A DNA stretch of 8,455 nucleotides. Source: Candidatus Pacearchaeota archaeon. Its GTDB lineage: Archaea; Nanobdellota; Nanobdellia; Pacearchaeales; GW2011-AR1. This document shows positions 1 to 6,500 of the stretch, piece after piece; the first letter of the stretch is position 1, and every line of letters begins with the position of its first letter. The notes beneath the pieces are model-generated. The model had not been told where the DNA came from. It was given only the letters and a program-made list of their open reading frames with translations, and did no database searches. Location: contig JACOYM010000032.1 in NCBI GenBank assembly GCA_016181905.1, positions 1 to 8,455 on the forward strand, read 5' to 3'. Both the position numbers and the translations under genes were made by a program.

Positions 1-4
1 TTAA

Positions 5-12
5 AATATAAA
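5..12 (+). promoter_or_regulatory. possible TATA-like element before uS8
   Basis: An A/T-only stretch lies about 30 bases before the uS8 start. It resembles an archaeal TATA box placed to give a very short leader. The uS8 gene has no visible Shine-Dalgarno sequence, which would suit a short-leader or leaderless transcript. The whole leader is A-rich, so the match could be chance. In most archaea uS8 follows uS14 in one operon, which would make a promoter here unnecessary. Confidence 0.18.
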
Positions 13-38
13 ACAAAAAACCAAATAGAACATCAAAA

Positions 39-419
39 ATGAGCCAGGATTTAGTGTCTGACACTTTAAACAATATAATGAATGCCAAGAGGGCAAAAAA
101 GAATGCTGTAGTTGTAAAAAGATACTCTAAATTGTTATTGAATTTGCTTGATATAATGAAGAAACACAGGCATATTGAGGGCTATAAAGTAAATGAAACA
201 GAGAAATCAGTTGAGATAAGAATAGGAAAGGTTAACATGTGCAATTCAATAAAGCCAAGATTTTATGTGTCCATGAAAAGCATGGAGAAGTATATCAGAA
301 GATACCTTCCTGCAAAGGACTTTGGCATTTTGATAATATCAACAGACAAGGGGCTGATAACGCATGATGAGGCTATTGAGAAGAATATTGGGGGGAGCTT
401 GATAGCTTATGTTTTCTAA
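39..419 (+). CDS. rps8: 30S ribosomal protein uS8 (S8)
   Basis: This is the small-subunit protein uS8, which binds the central domain of 16S rRNA (helix 21 region) and helps assemble the platform. The 126 residues match the usual archaeal length of about 130. The N-terminus has the family pattern DTLNNIMNAKRAKK (8-21). The C-terminus has the diagnostic segment with ISTDKGLITHDEA followed by IGGSLIAYVF, which closes the rRNA-binding domain. The chosen ATG gives the normal family N-terminus (MSQDLVSDTLN). No Shine-Dalgarno precedes it. It is the first gene in the window; uS14, its usual upstream neighbour, would lie off the left edge. uL6 follows after 20 bases. Confidence 0.97.
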   Translation: MSQDLVSDTLNNIMNAKRAKKNAVVVKRYSKLLLNLLDIMKKHRHIEGYKVNETEKSVEIRIGKVNMCNSIKPRFYVSMKSMEKYIRRYLPAKDFGILIISTDKGLITHDEAIEKNIGGSLIAYVF

Positions 420-439
420 AATGAAAGTTAAAGGATAAA

Positions 440-991
440 ATGAAAAAAGATATTACAGAAACAATAGAAATCCCTGAAGGAATAGGGCTTTTGGTAGAGG
501 GCGACACGCTGATATTAAAGAAAGGCGGAGAAGAGAATAAAAAAATATTAACCAAGCAGCTTGGAACAAAGGTCAGCATGAGAAAGGAGGATAGCAAAAT
601 TATTTTTGAGGCAATGAAGGCTACAAAAAGAGAGCTTAAGATTATCAACACAATAAGAGCGCATATCAAAAATATGATTCAGGGGCTTGACAAGAAATTT
701 ATTTACAAATTAAAGGTGTGCAGCGTGCATTTCCCGATTGCTGTCTCAAAAGAAGGAAAAAATATTTTAATTAAAAATTTCTTAGGAGAGAGCAAGCTAA
801 GAAAGGCAAAAATACTTGATAATGTAGATGTGAAGATTGAAAAGGATGTCATAAAGATAGAATCTTTTAATAAGGAGGCGGCAGGACAGACAGCAGCCAA
901 CATAGAAAAAACAACAATGGTGAGAGCAAAAGACAGAAGGGTATTTCAAGACGGCATATTCATAACAGAAAAATATGGAAAGGAGATTTAA
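440..991 (+). CDS. rpl6: 50S ribosomal protein uL6 (L6)
   Basis: uL6 is a large-subunit protein with two similar alpha/beta domains. It lies near the sarcin-ricin loop and the factor-binding site. The 183 residues fit the archaeal form. Domain 1 contains NTIRAHIKNMIQGL (70-83). Domain 2 contains KNFLGESKLRKAKI (112-125) and the C-terminal rRNA-binding stretch around AAGQTAANIE (147-156) and RVFQDGIF (167-174), all typical of archaeal and eukaryotic L6. AAAGGA at 430-435 supports the start, although the spacing of 4 bases is short. It lies between uS8 and eL32, as in the standard archaeal spc order. Confidence 0.97.
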   Translation: MKKDITETIEIPEGIGLLVEGDTLILKKGGEENKKILTKQLGTKVSMRKEDSKIIFEAMKATKRELKIINTIRAHIKNMIQGLDKKFIYKLKVCSVHFPIAVSKEGKNILIKNFLGESKLRKAKILDNVDVKIEKDVIKIESFNKEAAGQTAANIEKTTMVRAKDRRVFQDGIFITEKYGKEI

Positions 992-999
992 AGTTTAAG

Positions 1000-1407
1000 A
1001 TGGCTAAAAAATTTTTAAGGCGATGGTGGAATAAGAAATCAAGGCTTGGAAAGGGAAGAAAGAACAAGCAAAAATGGAGAAGGCCCAAAGGAAGGCACAA
1101 CAAGATGAGAGAGAACAGAAAAGGATATGCAAAGGTTGTGAATATAGGCTATAGAAAAAAGACAAAGGAAAGGGTTGATATCACAAAGACAGCGCATATT
1201 AAGAACATTAAAGAGCTTTTAAAATTAAAGAAAGGAGACAAAGCAATAATAGGAAAGATTGGAAAAAAGAAAAAAATAGAGATTGCAAAGAAGGCTGCTG
1301 AATTAAATATAAAGATAATCAATTTAAATGTGCAAAAATTCCTTAAGCGCGCTGAAAAATCAGGCAAAAAGGATGAGAAAGGAGAAAAGAAAAGACCCGG
1401 AAAATAA
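1000..1407 (+). CDS. rpl32e: 50S ribosomal protein eL32 (L32e)
   Basis: eL32 is a large-subunit protein found only in archaea and eukaryotes. The 135-residue product is very basic. Its first 40 residues carry the family signature: FLRRWWNKKSRLG (5-17), WRRPKGRHNKMR (26-37), then GYAKVVNIGYR (42-52). The central part has the conserved pattern of a short helix followed by KKGDKAIIGKIGKKKKIEIAKKA (77-99). The last 20 residues form a lysine-rich tail that looks disordered. AGGAGAT at 981-987, inside the end of uL6, is a good ribosome-binding site. Only 8 bases separate the two genes, so translation is probably coupled. Confidence 0.97.
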   Translation: MAKKFLRRWWNKKSRLGKGRKNKQKWRRPKGRHNKMRENRKGYAKVVNIGYRKKTKERVDITKTAHIKNIKELLKLKKGDKAIIGKIGKKKKIEIAKKAAELNIKIINLNVQKFLKRAEKSGKKDEKGEKKRPGK

Positions 1408-1443
1408 AATTTTCTGGCTCATTAAATTTAGGAGAGATTTAAG

Positions 1444-1851
1444 ATGAAACTTGACAAAAAGAAAGAACTGGCTGCAAAAACATTGGAAGTTGGAAAGAAC
1501 AGGATAATATTTGAGAAATCAAGGCTTGAAGAGATAAAAGAGGCGATAACAAGGCAGGATATAAGGGATTTAGTGGCAGGAGGGGCAATAAAGATAAAGC
1601 TTATGAAGGGAAGAAAGAAGAAGGAAAGGAAAAAAAGCAGAAGCGCAGGGAATATAAGAAAAAAGGTAAACAAAAGAAAACAGATATATGTAAAACTTAC
1701 GAGAAAATTAAGGGGCTATACAAGAGAATTAAAAGAGCAGGGGAGGATTAACCAGGAAATTTATGCTATTCTCAGAAGGAGAATAAAGGCAAAGATGTTT
1801 AGGGACAAAAGGCATATTCAAGAATATATAAAAACAATTGGAGCAAGATAA
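1444..1851 (+). CDS. rpl19e: 50S ribosomal protein eL19 (L19e)
   Basis: eL19 is an archaeal/eukaryotic large-subunit protein whose extended helices contact several rRNA domains and, in eukaryotes, help bridge the subunits. The family signature EAITRQDIRDLVAGGAI (33-49) is clear. It is followed by a basic linker rich in R and K (55-90) and the conserved C-terminal part with GRINQEIYAIL (100-110) and the helix ending HIQEYIK (124-130). At 135 residues it is a little shorter than the common 145-150, mainly in the basic linker. GGAGAGAT at 1431-1438 precedes the ATG by 5 bases. A 36-base gap follows eL32, and uL18 starts 2 bases after the stop. Confidence 0.97.
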   Translation: MKLDKKKELAAKTLEVGKNRIIFEKSRLEEIKEAITRQDIRDLVAGGAIKIKLMKGRKKKERKKSRSAGNIRKKVNKRKQIYVKLTRKLRGYTRELKEQGRINQEIYAILRRRIKAKMFRDKRHIQEYIKTIGAR

Positions 1852-1853
1852 AA

Positions 1854-2378
1854 ATGAGAGTCAAAAAGAAAAGGCGAATGCAAGGAAAGACAGACTACAG
1901 GGCAAGAATTGCCCTGCTTAAAAGCAGAAAGCCGCGAATTGCAGTTAGAAAAACAAACAGGTATATTATAGCTGAGTATATTACAAGCGAGGATGCCCAG
2001 GACAGAGTTTTATATTATGCAAATTCAAAGGAATTATTGAATTACGGATGGCCAAGCGAGATGCAAGGAAGCCTAAAGTCGCTTAGTGCATGCTACTTGA
2101 CAGGAAAACTTCTTGCTGAAAAGATTAAAAAAAAGGAAGGCAAGAAAAAAGAAAAAGATATTGAAGCAGTGCTGGATATTGGATTGGCAAGGAATATACC
2201 AAAATCAAGGATTTATGCTGCATTGAAAGGAATTATTGACGGCGGGATAAGCATTTCCTGCAAAAAGGAAATTCTTCCTGAAGAAGGCAGGATTAAAGGG
2301 GCTCACCTAAAAAAGGATGTTTCAAAAATATTTGAGAAAATAAAGGAGAATATAGAAAATGAGAAAAGAAAGCAATAA
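1854..2378 (+). CDS. rpl18: 50S ribosomal protein uL18 (L18)
   Basis: uL18 binds 5S rRNA and anchors the central protuberance of the large subunit. The N-terminal segment GKTDYRARIALLKSRKPRI (11-29) is the archaeal signature that contacts 5S rRNA. Further family blocks are NSKELLNYGWP (57-67), VLDIGLARNIPKSRIYAALKG (106-126, allowing the normal archaeal pattern) and LPEEGRIKGAHL (141-152). At 174 residues it is slightly short for archaea, with a simple charged C-terminus. A GGAG at 1840-1843, inside the eL19 3' end, can serve the start. The 3' end overlaps the preferred uS5 start by 20 bases, which implies coupled translation. Confidence 0.96.
   Translation: MRVKKKRRMQGKTDYRARIALLKSRKPRIAVRKTNRYIIAEYITSEDAQDRVLYYANSKELLNYGWPSEMQGSLKSLSACYLTGKLLAEKIKKKEGKKKEKDIEAVLDIGLARNIPKSRIYAALKGIIDGGISISCKKEILPEEGRIKGAHLKKDVSKIFEKIKENIENEKRKQ
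2345..2348 (+). promoter_or_regulatory. Shine-Dalgarno GGAG for uS5
   Basis: GGAG lies 10 bases before the ATG at 2359, inside the uL18 coding region. The alternative in-frame ATG at 2386 has only A-rich, non-SD sequence before it. This is the main reason for choosing the 2359 start, with its 20-base overlap with uL18. Confidence 0.5.
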
Positions 2379-3144
2379 CACCAAGATGAAAGAAATAGAA
2401 AATGAAAAAAAGGATAAAGCAGTTGAGATTGCAGAAGAAGCCAAGAAAAATTATTTTAAAACCAAAGAAGAAGCAAGGGCGGACAGAGAGAACAAAGAGA
2501 GGGTGGAGCATTTAGCATCATGGGCGCCTAAAACCAAGATAGGAAAGCTTGTCAAGGAGGGAAAAGTGAAGGATTTAGATTATATACTTGACAATAAGAT
2601 AAAGATAGCAGAGCCGGAGATAGTTGATTTGCTGATTAACACCAAAACCGAGTTGTTGAATATAGGGCAGTCAAAAGGAAAGTTCGGCGGGGGAAAGAGA
2701 AGGGCCTGGAGGCAAACACAAAGAAAAACTAAAGAGGGAAACAAGCCAACATTTGCATGCATGATTGTTGCAGGCGATGAAAAGGGGCATGTAGGCCTTG
2801 GGCATGGAAAGGCAAGCGAGACGCTCCCTGCAAGAAACAAGTCAATGAGAAGCGCAAAGATGAATATTATAAAGATAAGAAGGGGTTGCGGCAGCTTTGA
2901 TTGTTCCTGCAAAGAAGAGCATAGCATACCATTCAAGGTTGAGGGAAAATGCGGAAGTGTAAAGGTTATTTTAATGCCTGCGCCCCAGGGAACAGGATTA
3001 GTCATAGGAGATGAGTGCAAAAAGATTTTGAGAGCAGCAGGGATAAGGGACGTCTACAGCAAGACCTTTGGGCAGGCAAGAACAACAATAAACTTTGCAA
3101 GAGCATGCATTGAGGCTCTTAAAAAAACAACGGAAATAAAATAA
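2359..3144 (+). CDS. rps5: 30S ribosomal protein uS5 (S5), with long N-terminus and insertion
   Basis: uS5 sits near the mRNA entry channel and the decoding site and affects fidelity. Archaeal blocks are clear: a WAPKTKIGKLVKEGKVK segment (55-71), EPEIVDLL (85-92), IRRGCGSFDCSC (173-184), HSIPFKVEGKCGSVKVIL (188-205), GTGLVIGD (211-218) and KTFGQARTTINFA (235-247). At 261 residues it is longer than the roughly 210 usual in archaea. The excess lies in a charged N-terminal helix (about 1-50) and in a basic Gly/Arg/Lys-rich insertion around 104-128 that replaces the short loop before the double-stranded-RNA-binding-like fold. If translation starts at 2386 (M10), the product is 252 residues. The cysteine cluster is normal for archaeal uS5. 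Confidence 0.96.
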   Translation: MRKESNNTKMKEIENEKKDKAVEIAEEAKKNYFKTKEEARADRENKERVEHLASWAPKTKIGKLVKEGKVKDLDYILDNKIKIAEPEIVDLLINTKTELLNIGQSKGKFGGGKRRAWRQTQRKTKEGNKPTFACMIVAGDEKGHVGLGHGKASETLPARNKSMRSAKMNIIKIRRGCGSFDCSCKEEHSIPFKVEGKCGSVKVILMPAPQGTGLVIGDECKKILRAAGIRDVYSKTFGQARTTINFARACIEALKKTTEIK

Positions 3145-3163
3145 AATCTTAAAATAAAGACAA

Positions 3164-3607
3164 ATGATAGCAATAATAAGGATAAGCGGGCAGGTGGAGA
3201 TTAAGAAAGATGCTGCAGAAACACTAAATAGGCTTTTGATTAAAAGAAAGTATCATTGTGTTGCGGTGCAAGAAAAACCAGAGCTTTTAGGAATGGTCAA
3301 AAAGGTGAACAATTTTGTTGCATTTGGAAAAATAGACAAGGAAATGCTTGCTAAGCTGATAGAAAAGAGGGGGAAATTAATTAAGAGCATAGATGCTAAA
3401 AGCAAAAAAGAAAGTAAAGGAAAGATTGATGCCGGCAAGATTGCATCTGAGATTATAGAAGGGAAAAAACTCGAAGAGCTGGGATTAAAGCCATTTTTCA
3501 GGCTGCATCCTCCAAGGGGGGGCATAAAATCAAAGCTGCATTTTCCTAAAGGCGTATTGGGAAATCATGGAGAAAAGATAAATAAACTTTTGGAGAGGAT
3601 GCTATAG
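3164..3607 (+). CDS. rpl30: 50S ribosomal protein uL30 (L30)
   Basis: uL30 is a large-subunit protein that contacts 23S rRNA domain II and 5S rRNA surroundings. The N-terminal ferredoxin-like core begins MIAIIRISGQVEIKKDA (1-17) and continues with LNRLLIKRKYHCVAV (21-35), both typical. The archaeal extension is present, ending in the signature FFRLHPPRGGIKSKLHFPKG (111-130) followed by GNHGEKINKLLERM. Length (147 residues) is normal for archaea and more than twice the bacterial form. Only a weak AAAG precedes the start. A 19-base gap follows uS5. An unrecognised gene, not uL15, lies directly downstream, which is unusual. Confidence 0.96.
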   Translation: MIAIIRISGQVEIKKDAAETLNRLLIKRKYHCVAVQEKPELLGMVKKVNNFVAFGKIDKEMLAKLIEKRGKLIKSIDAKSKKESKGKIDAGKIASEIIEGKKLEELGLKPFFRLHPPRGGIKSKLHFPKGVLGNHGEKINKLLERML

Positions 3608-3614
3608 TTTCAAA

Positions 3615-3959
3615 ATGGAAATGATAATATACTCAAACATGATAGACCTGCTGCTGGAATATGGGAGCAAAACAGAAAAAGAGCTAATTGATGAAGCTGT
3701 TGAGAGGTTTAATTTTCCAAGGGGTGAGCTTGAAATGAATGTTGGACTGCAATTGGCATCAAAGGAAAAGACTGGCTATATTGAAGAATATAAAGATGAT
3801 AAAAAATATCATTTGTTAGACATAGATTTTGATTCAGCAACAGGAAGAAATGCCTTTATTGATTTTTTAACCAAAGCGCCTGATGAATATTTTGAGGGTA
3901 ATCAGCACATGAGAAAATTAAAGCAGGCTTTTGAAGAAAGGGGGTGCATATCAAGATGA
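3615..3959 (+). CDS. unrecognised protein inserted between uL30 and uL15, possible winged-helix fold
   Basis: I do not recognise this 114-residue protein. It is soluble and acidic, unlike its basic ribosomal neighbours. Residues 7-68 read like a small winged helix: helix SNMIDLLLEYG (7-17), helix TEKELIDEAVERF (20-32), a third helix after FPRGELEMNVGLQLA (34-48), and a two-strand wing GYIEEY / KKYHLLD (54-59 and 63-69). This is a reading of the pattern, not a database match. Residues 71-114 form a second helical part. GGAGAGG at 3592-3598 lies 16 bases before the ATG; a later in-frame ATG at 3621 is possible. The TGA stop overlaps the uL15 ATG as ATGA, so it is translated within the spc operon. 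No Cys/His metal site is visible. Function is unknown. Confidence 0.8.
   Translation: MEMIIYSNMIDLLLEYGSKTEKELIDEAVERFNFPRGELEMNVGLQLASKEKTGYIEEYKDDKKYHLLDIDFDSATGRNAFIDFLTKAPDEYFEGNQHMRKLKQAFEERGCISR
3940..3946 (+). promoter_or_regulatory. strong Shine-Dalgarno for uL15 inside the preceding gene
   Basis: GGGGGTG can pair with the CACCUCC end of archaeal 16S rRNA with one G-U wobble. It lies 9 bases before the ATG at 3956. This favours 3956 over the in-frame GTG at 3944, which would fall inside or directly next to the binding site. Confidence 0.6.
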
Positions 3960-4396
3960 AAATCAAGAAAAGGGACAAAAAAAGCAGAATCCGCGGAAGA
4001 AAGACATGCGGCTGGGGCGCGCGAAAGAAGCACCGAGGCAAGGGAAGCAGGGGCGGAAAGGGAATGGCAGGAACTGGAAAAAGGGCAGACCAGAAAAAAA
4101 CTTTAATATTAAGAAAAGGCGTGGAATATTTTGGAAGCAAGAGAAAGCTTCTGAAAAAGACATTTATTGATGTGATAAATGTCGGGGATATTAATAAAAA
4201 TATGGACAAATATCTTGCAGAAGGAAAGGCCAAGAAAACAAATGATGCAATTGAGCTGGACTTAAAAGAGCTGAAGATTTTGGGGGATGGTGAGGTTGAC
4301 AAAAAGATTATAATAAAGGCAAAGGCAGCATCAAAGCCTGCTGTTGAAAAGATAGAAAAAGCAGGCGGGAAGATTGTTCTTCCAGATATAAAGTGA
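3956..4396 (+). CDS. rpl15: 50S ribosomal protein uL15 (L15)
   Basis: uL15 is a large-subunit protein with a long basic N-terminal extension that threads through 23S rRNA. The first 50 residues have the archaeal pattern: KKSRIRGRKTCGWGARKKHR (8-27) and GKGSRGGKGMAGTGKRADQK (28-47). The C-terminal globular domain ends with KAKAASKPAVEKIEKAGGKI (121-140) and VLP, the family's final block. Length from the ATG is 146 residues, normal for archaea. An upstream in-frame GTG at 3944 would add four residues, but the ATGA overlap with the previous gene and the Shine-Dalgarno placement favour 3956. It closes the ribosomal-protein block; secY follows after a 75-base A-rich gap. Confidence 0.97.
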   Translation: MKIKKRDKKSRIRGRKTCGWGARKKHRGKGSRGGKGMAGTGKRADQKKTLILRKGVEYFGSKRKLLKKTFIDVINVGDINKNMDKYLAEGKAKKTNDAIELDLKELKILGDGEVDKKIIIKAKAASKPAVEKIEKAGGKIVLPDIK

Positions 4397-4471
4397 TATT
4401 AAACAGCAAAATAAAAATAAAAAAGAGTTTGCAATTGGCTTGCTACAGAAAATAATACTTAAAAAAATAAG

Positions 4472-5410
4472 ATGGACTTAACAAATATTCTTAAGTTTTT
4501 GCCAGAGGTAATAAAACCAACAGAAAAGAAGCTGAGCTTTAATGTCAAGCTTAAATGGACCTTGATTGTTCTTGCCGGCTTTTTTGTTTTGGCAAACATT
4601 CCTCTTTATGCGCTTGCCAAAAACAGCCTGGACAGGTTTGAGTATCTTGCAATTATACTCGGGACTGATTTTGGCTCTATTATTTCGCTTGGCATAGGCC
4701 CTATAGTAATGGCTTCTATTATCCTGCAATTGCTTGTAGGGGCAAAGATAATAAATATTGATTTGACAACGCAGGAAGGAAAAAAATATTTCCAAAGATT
4801 GCAAAAGCTTACTGTATTATTCTTCATACTATTTGAGGCAATGGTGTACGTTTTGATGAATGGGCTTCAGGCAGTGCCTGGCTATACTGCGATAGTCATA
4901 ATCCAGCTGGTCCTTGGCGGATTGCTTATTGTATTTATGGATGAGCTTGTAAGCAACTGGGGTTTTGGCAATGGAGTGAGCCTGTTTATTGTGGCTGGGG
5001 TAAGCTGGAGATTGTTTTCAGAATTGTTCCAGTTTATTGACCCTATAACAAAGCAGTTTGGGGCTGTTGGGAATATTCCTGCTTTAATATCATCTTTGAT
5101 TAATGGGGACACGAGCGGTGTTTTAAAAGTGCTGGTTGTTTTGATTGCCACAATCATTGTATTCCTGATAGTCGTATGGGCCCAGTCATTGAAGGTGGAG
5201 ATTCCGCTTTCATTTGACAGATTAAGGGGATATGCTGTAAGATGGCCCCTATCTTTCTTTTACTCATCTAATATACCAGTAATACTGACTGCTGCATTAG
5301 TTGCAAATCTGCAGTTGTTTGCAGGAATTTTAGAAAATTGGATAGGCGCCCCAACATTGCTGGGCGGGTTTTCGCAGGGACAGGCGGTCAGCGGGCTTGT
5401 ATTCTGGTAA
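4472..5410 (+). CDS. secY: preprotein translocase SecY, N-terminal part (TM1 to TM7); reading frame broken
   Basis: SecY is the channel subunit of the Sec translocon. These 312 residues hold TM1 (about 28-49), the plug region FEYLAIILGTDFGSIISLG (56-74), TM2 (75-92), TM3 (112-130), TM4 (138-157), TM5 with NWGFGNGVSLFI (162-173), TM6 (217-237), the cytosolic loop with EIPLSFDRLRGYAVRWPLSF (243-262, ribosome/SecA-side loop) and TM7 (267-287). They end GQAVSGLVFW-stop. In intact archaeal SecY the sequence after GLVFW continues through a short external loop into TM8. Here a TAA at 5408-5410 ends the frame, and TM8-TM10 follow in the -1 frame. Cause may be real mutation, a split gene or an assembly error. 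No Shine-Dalgarno precedes the ATG. Confidence 0.93.
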   Translation: MDLTNILKFLPEVIKPTEKKLSFNVKLKWTLIVLAGFFVLANIPLYALAKNSLDRFEYLAIILGTDFGSIISLGIGPIVMASIILQLLVGAKIINIDLTTQEGKKYFQRLQKLTVLFFILFEAMVYVLMNGLQAVPGYTAIVIIQLVLGGLLIVFMDELVSNWGFGNGVSLFIVAGVSWRLFSELFQFIDPITKQFGAVGNIPALISSLINGDTSGVLKVLVVLIATIIVFLIVVWAQSLKVEIPLSFDRLRGYAVRWPLSFFYSSNIPVILTAALVANLQLFAGILENWIGAPTLLGGFSQGQAVSGLVFW

Positions 5411-5415
5411 CACAC

Positions 5416-5769
5416 ATGCTCATTTACATAGTATTTTCCACCATATTTGCTGTATTCTGGGTGAAAACAAGCGGAATGGACGCAAAAACACAGGCAAAAA
5501 ATATACTTGCTTCAGGGCTGCAGATTCCAGGATTCAGGAAGGATGAAAGGATATTAGAATCCATACTTGACAGGTATATAATGCCTCTTACAGTCATGGG
5601 AGGAATGGCTGTTGGATTTCTTGCTTCAATTGCTGATTTGACAGGCGCTTTGGCAGGGGGAACTTCCATTCTGCTTGCAGTCATGATTATGTACCAGTTA
5701 TACCAGAACATAGCACAGCAGCATGCAATGGACATACATCCTGCCCTGAGGGGGATGATTGGGGGATAA
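5416..5769 (+). CDS. secY: SecY C-terminal part (TM8 to TM10) in a shifted frame
   Basis: From the ATG at 5416 this frame gives 117 residues that continue SecY: TM8 MLIYIVFSTIFAVFW, the cytosolic loop with KTSGMDAKTQAKNILASG and LQIPGFRKDERILESILDRY, TM9 (PLTVMGGMAVGFLASIADL), TM10 (GGTSILLAVMIMYQLYQNI) and the C-terminal tail. The TM8-TM9 loop is the ribosome-contacting loop and is well conserved. Homologous codons already begin at 5407-5412 (VTH), so a shift of one base back at 5407 would join the halves into a product of about 432 residues, close to the 436 of Methanocaldococcus jannaschii SecY. Alternatively the ATG, 5 bases after the upstream stop, could start a separate polypeptide. Roughly ten residues of the external TM7-TM8 loop seem absent. 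Confidence 0.85.
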   Translation: MLIYIVFSTIFAVFWVKTSGMDAKTQAKNILASGLQIPGFRKDERILESILDRYIMPLTVMGGMAVGFLASIADLTGALAGGTSILLAVMIMYQLYQNIAQQHAMDIHPALRGMIGG

Positions 5770-5835
5770 CAAAATAGTTAAACCAAAAAATCAGGTAAAT
5801 TCAATAAAATAAAAAAAGAAAAATAATTTATTAAA

Positions 5836-6240
5836 ATGGCAATATCTGAATTAGTAACATCATATCCAATACAGAGCATAATAATTATATCACTCATAGT
5901 CACATTTATTCTTACGCTTGTAACCAAGTTTTTTACAGACCAAAAAAGAATAAAGGAGATTAAGGAAAAGCAGAAGGCATGCCAGAAGCTTATGAAGGAC
6001 TTTAAAGACGACCCTAAAAAAATGATGGAGATACAAAAGGACGTGATGGCATGCAGCACAGAGCTCATGAAGCATTCATTCAGGCCGATGCTGATAACAT
6101 TTATACCGCTGATCTTTTTGTGGAGATGGCTTACGCCCCTCTATGGCGCAACATCAATTGCCAAAAGCTGGATATGGTGGTATATCATAAGCAGCTTAAT
6201 ATTCAGCATTATATCAAGAAAGGTATTGAAGGTTGAGTGA
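5836..6240 (+). CDS. EMC3/DUF106 (archaeal YidC-like) membrane insertase
   Basis: This is a member of the Oxa1 superfamily, related to YidC, Get1, EMC3 and TMCO1. It inserts membrane proteins together with, or independently of, SecY. The 134 residues show the expected layout: TM1 (about 12-33), a charged cytosolic coiled-coil hairpin (35-79, rich in K/E and containing DFKDDPKKMMEIQKDVM), then TM2 (82-98, FRPMLITFIPLIFLW) and TM3 (110-128). The sequence WRWLTPLYG between TM2 and TM3 is usual for the family. It is shorter than many archaeal homologues, which are near 160-190. In many archaea the order is secY-adk-DUF106; here adk is missing. No Shine-Dalgarno is visible; the 66-base leader is almost pure A/T. 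Confidence 0.92.
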   Translation: MAISELVTSYPIQSIIIISLIVTFILTLVTKFFTDQKRIKEIKEKQKACQKLMKDFKDDPKKMMEIQKDVMACSTELMKHSFRPMLITFIPLIFLWRWLTPLYGATSIAKSWIWWYIISSLIFSIISRKVLKVE

Positions 6241-6280
6241 AATCAGGAAAACAAAAATTGAACAGCACGGGGAATGAATT

Positions 6281-6490
6281 ATGAAAGTTATCTTTACAGA
6301 ACATGCCAAAGACAGGATAAGAAAAAGAAAGATAAGTGAAGAGGAAGTAATTGACGCTATAAAATATCCTGAAAAAACCTTGAAAAGAGAAGAAAAGTAT
6401 TATGCCCGGAAAAATATTGGAAGGGCTGAAATAGAAGTTGTTTATGAAAAAGATAATTATATAAAGGTTATAACTATTTACTACATATAA
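6281..6490 (+). CDS. DUF4258 family protein, possible RelE/BrnT-like toxin
   Basis: The 69-residue protein fits the DUF4258 pattern: a first strand KVIFT, then EHAKDRIRKRKISEEEVIDAI (7-27), with conserved H8, R12 and R16, then KYPEKT, and C-terminal strands RAEIEVVYE and YIKVITIYY. The family is small and resembles RelE- and BrnT-type folds, some of which are RNase toxins; no toxic activity has been shown for this protein. CGGGGA at 6268-6273 precedes the ATG by 7 bases, a good ribosome-binding site. A DUF2283 gene starts 10 bases after the stop, a pairing seen in many prokaryotic genomes that suggests a two-gene module. It has no known link to SecY or prefoldin. Confidence 0.8.
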   Translation: MKVIFTEHAKDRIRKRKISEEEVIDAIKYPEKTLKREEKYYARKNIGRAEIEVVYEKDNYIKVITIYYI

Positions 6491-6500
6491 ATAAAGTAAA

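Noticed and set aside
2580..3020. Long minus-strand open frame opposite uS5
   Set aside because: It is the antisense of a well-supported ribosomal gene. The composition is what an A-rich coding strand gives in reverse.
3944..3955. GTG start for uL15 at 3944
   Set aside because: It sits within the best Shine-Dalgarno. The ATG at 3956 has proper spacing and an ATGA overlap with the preceding gene.
3931..4170. Basic 79-residue frame overlapping the uL15 start
   Set aside because: It is a shadow of the lysine- and arginine-rich uL15 N-terminus in another frame and has no family features.
4428..4445. Short hairpin GCAA...TTGC before secY
   Set aside because: A 4-bp stem is too weak to call a regulatory structure or terminator.
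5402..5412. Programmed -1 frameshift in secY
   Set aside because: The shift site TTC TGG TAA has no slippery heptamer and no clear downstream stem, so a programmed shift is less likely than an indel or a split gene.
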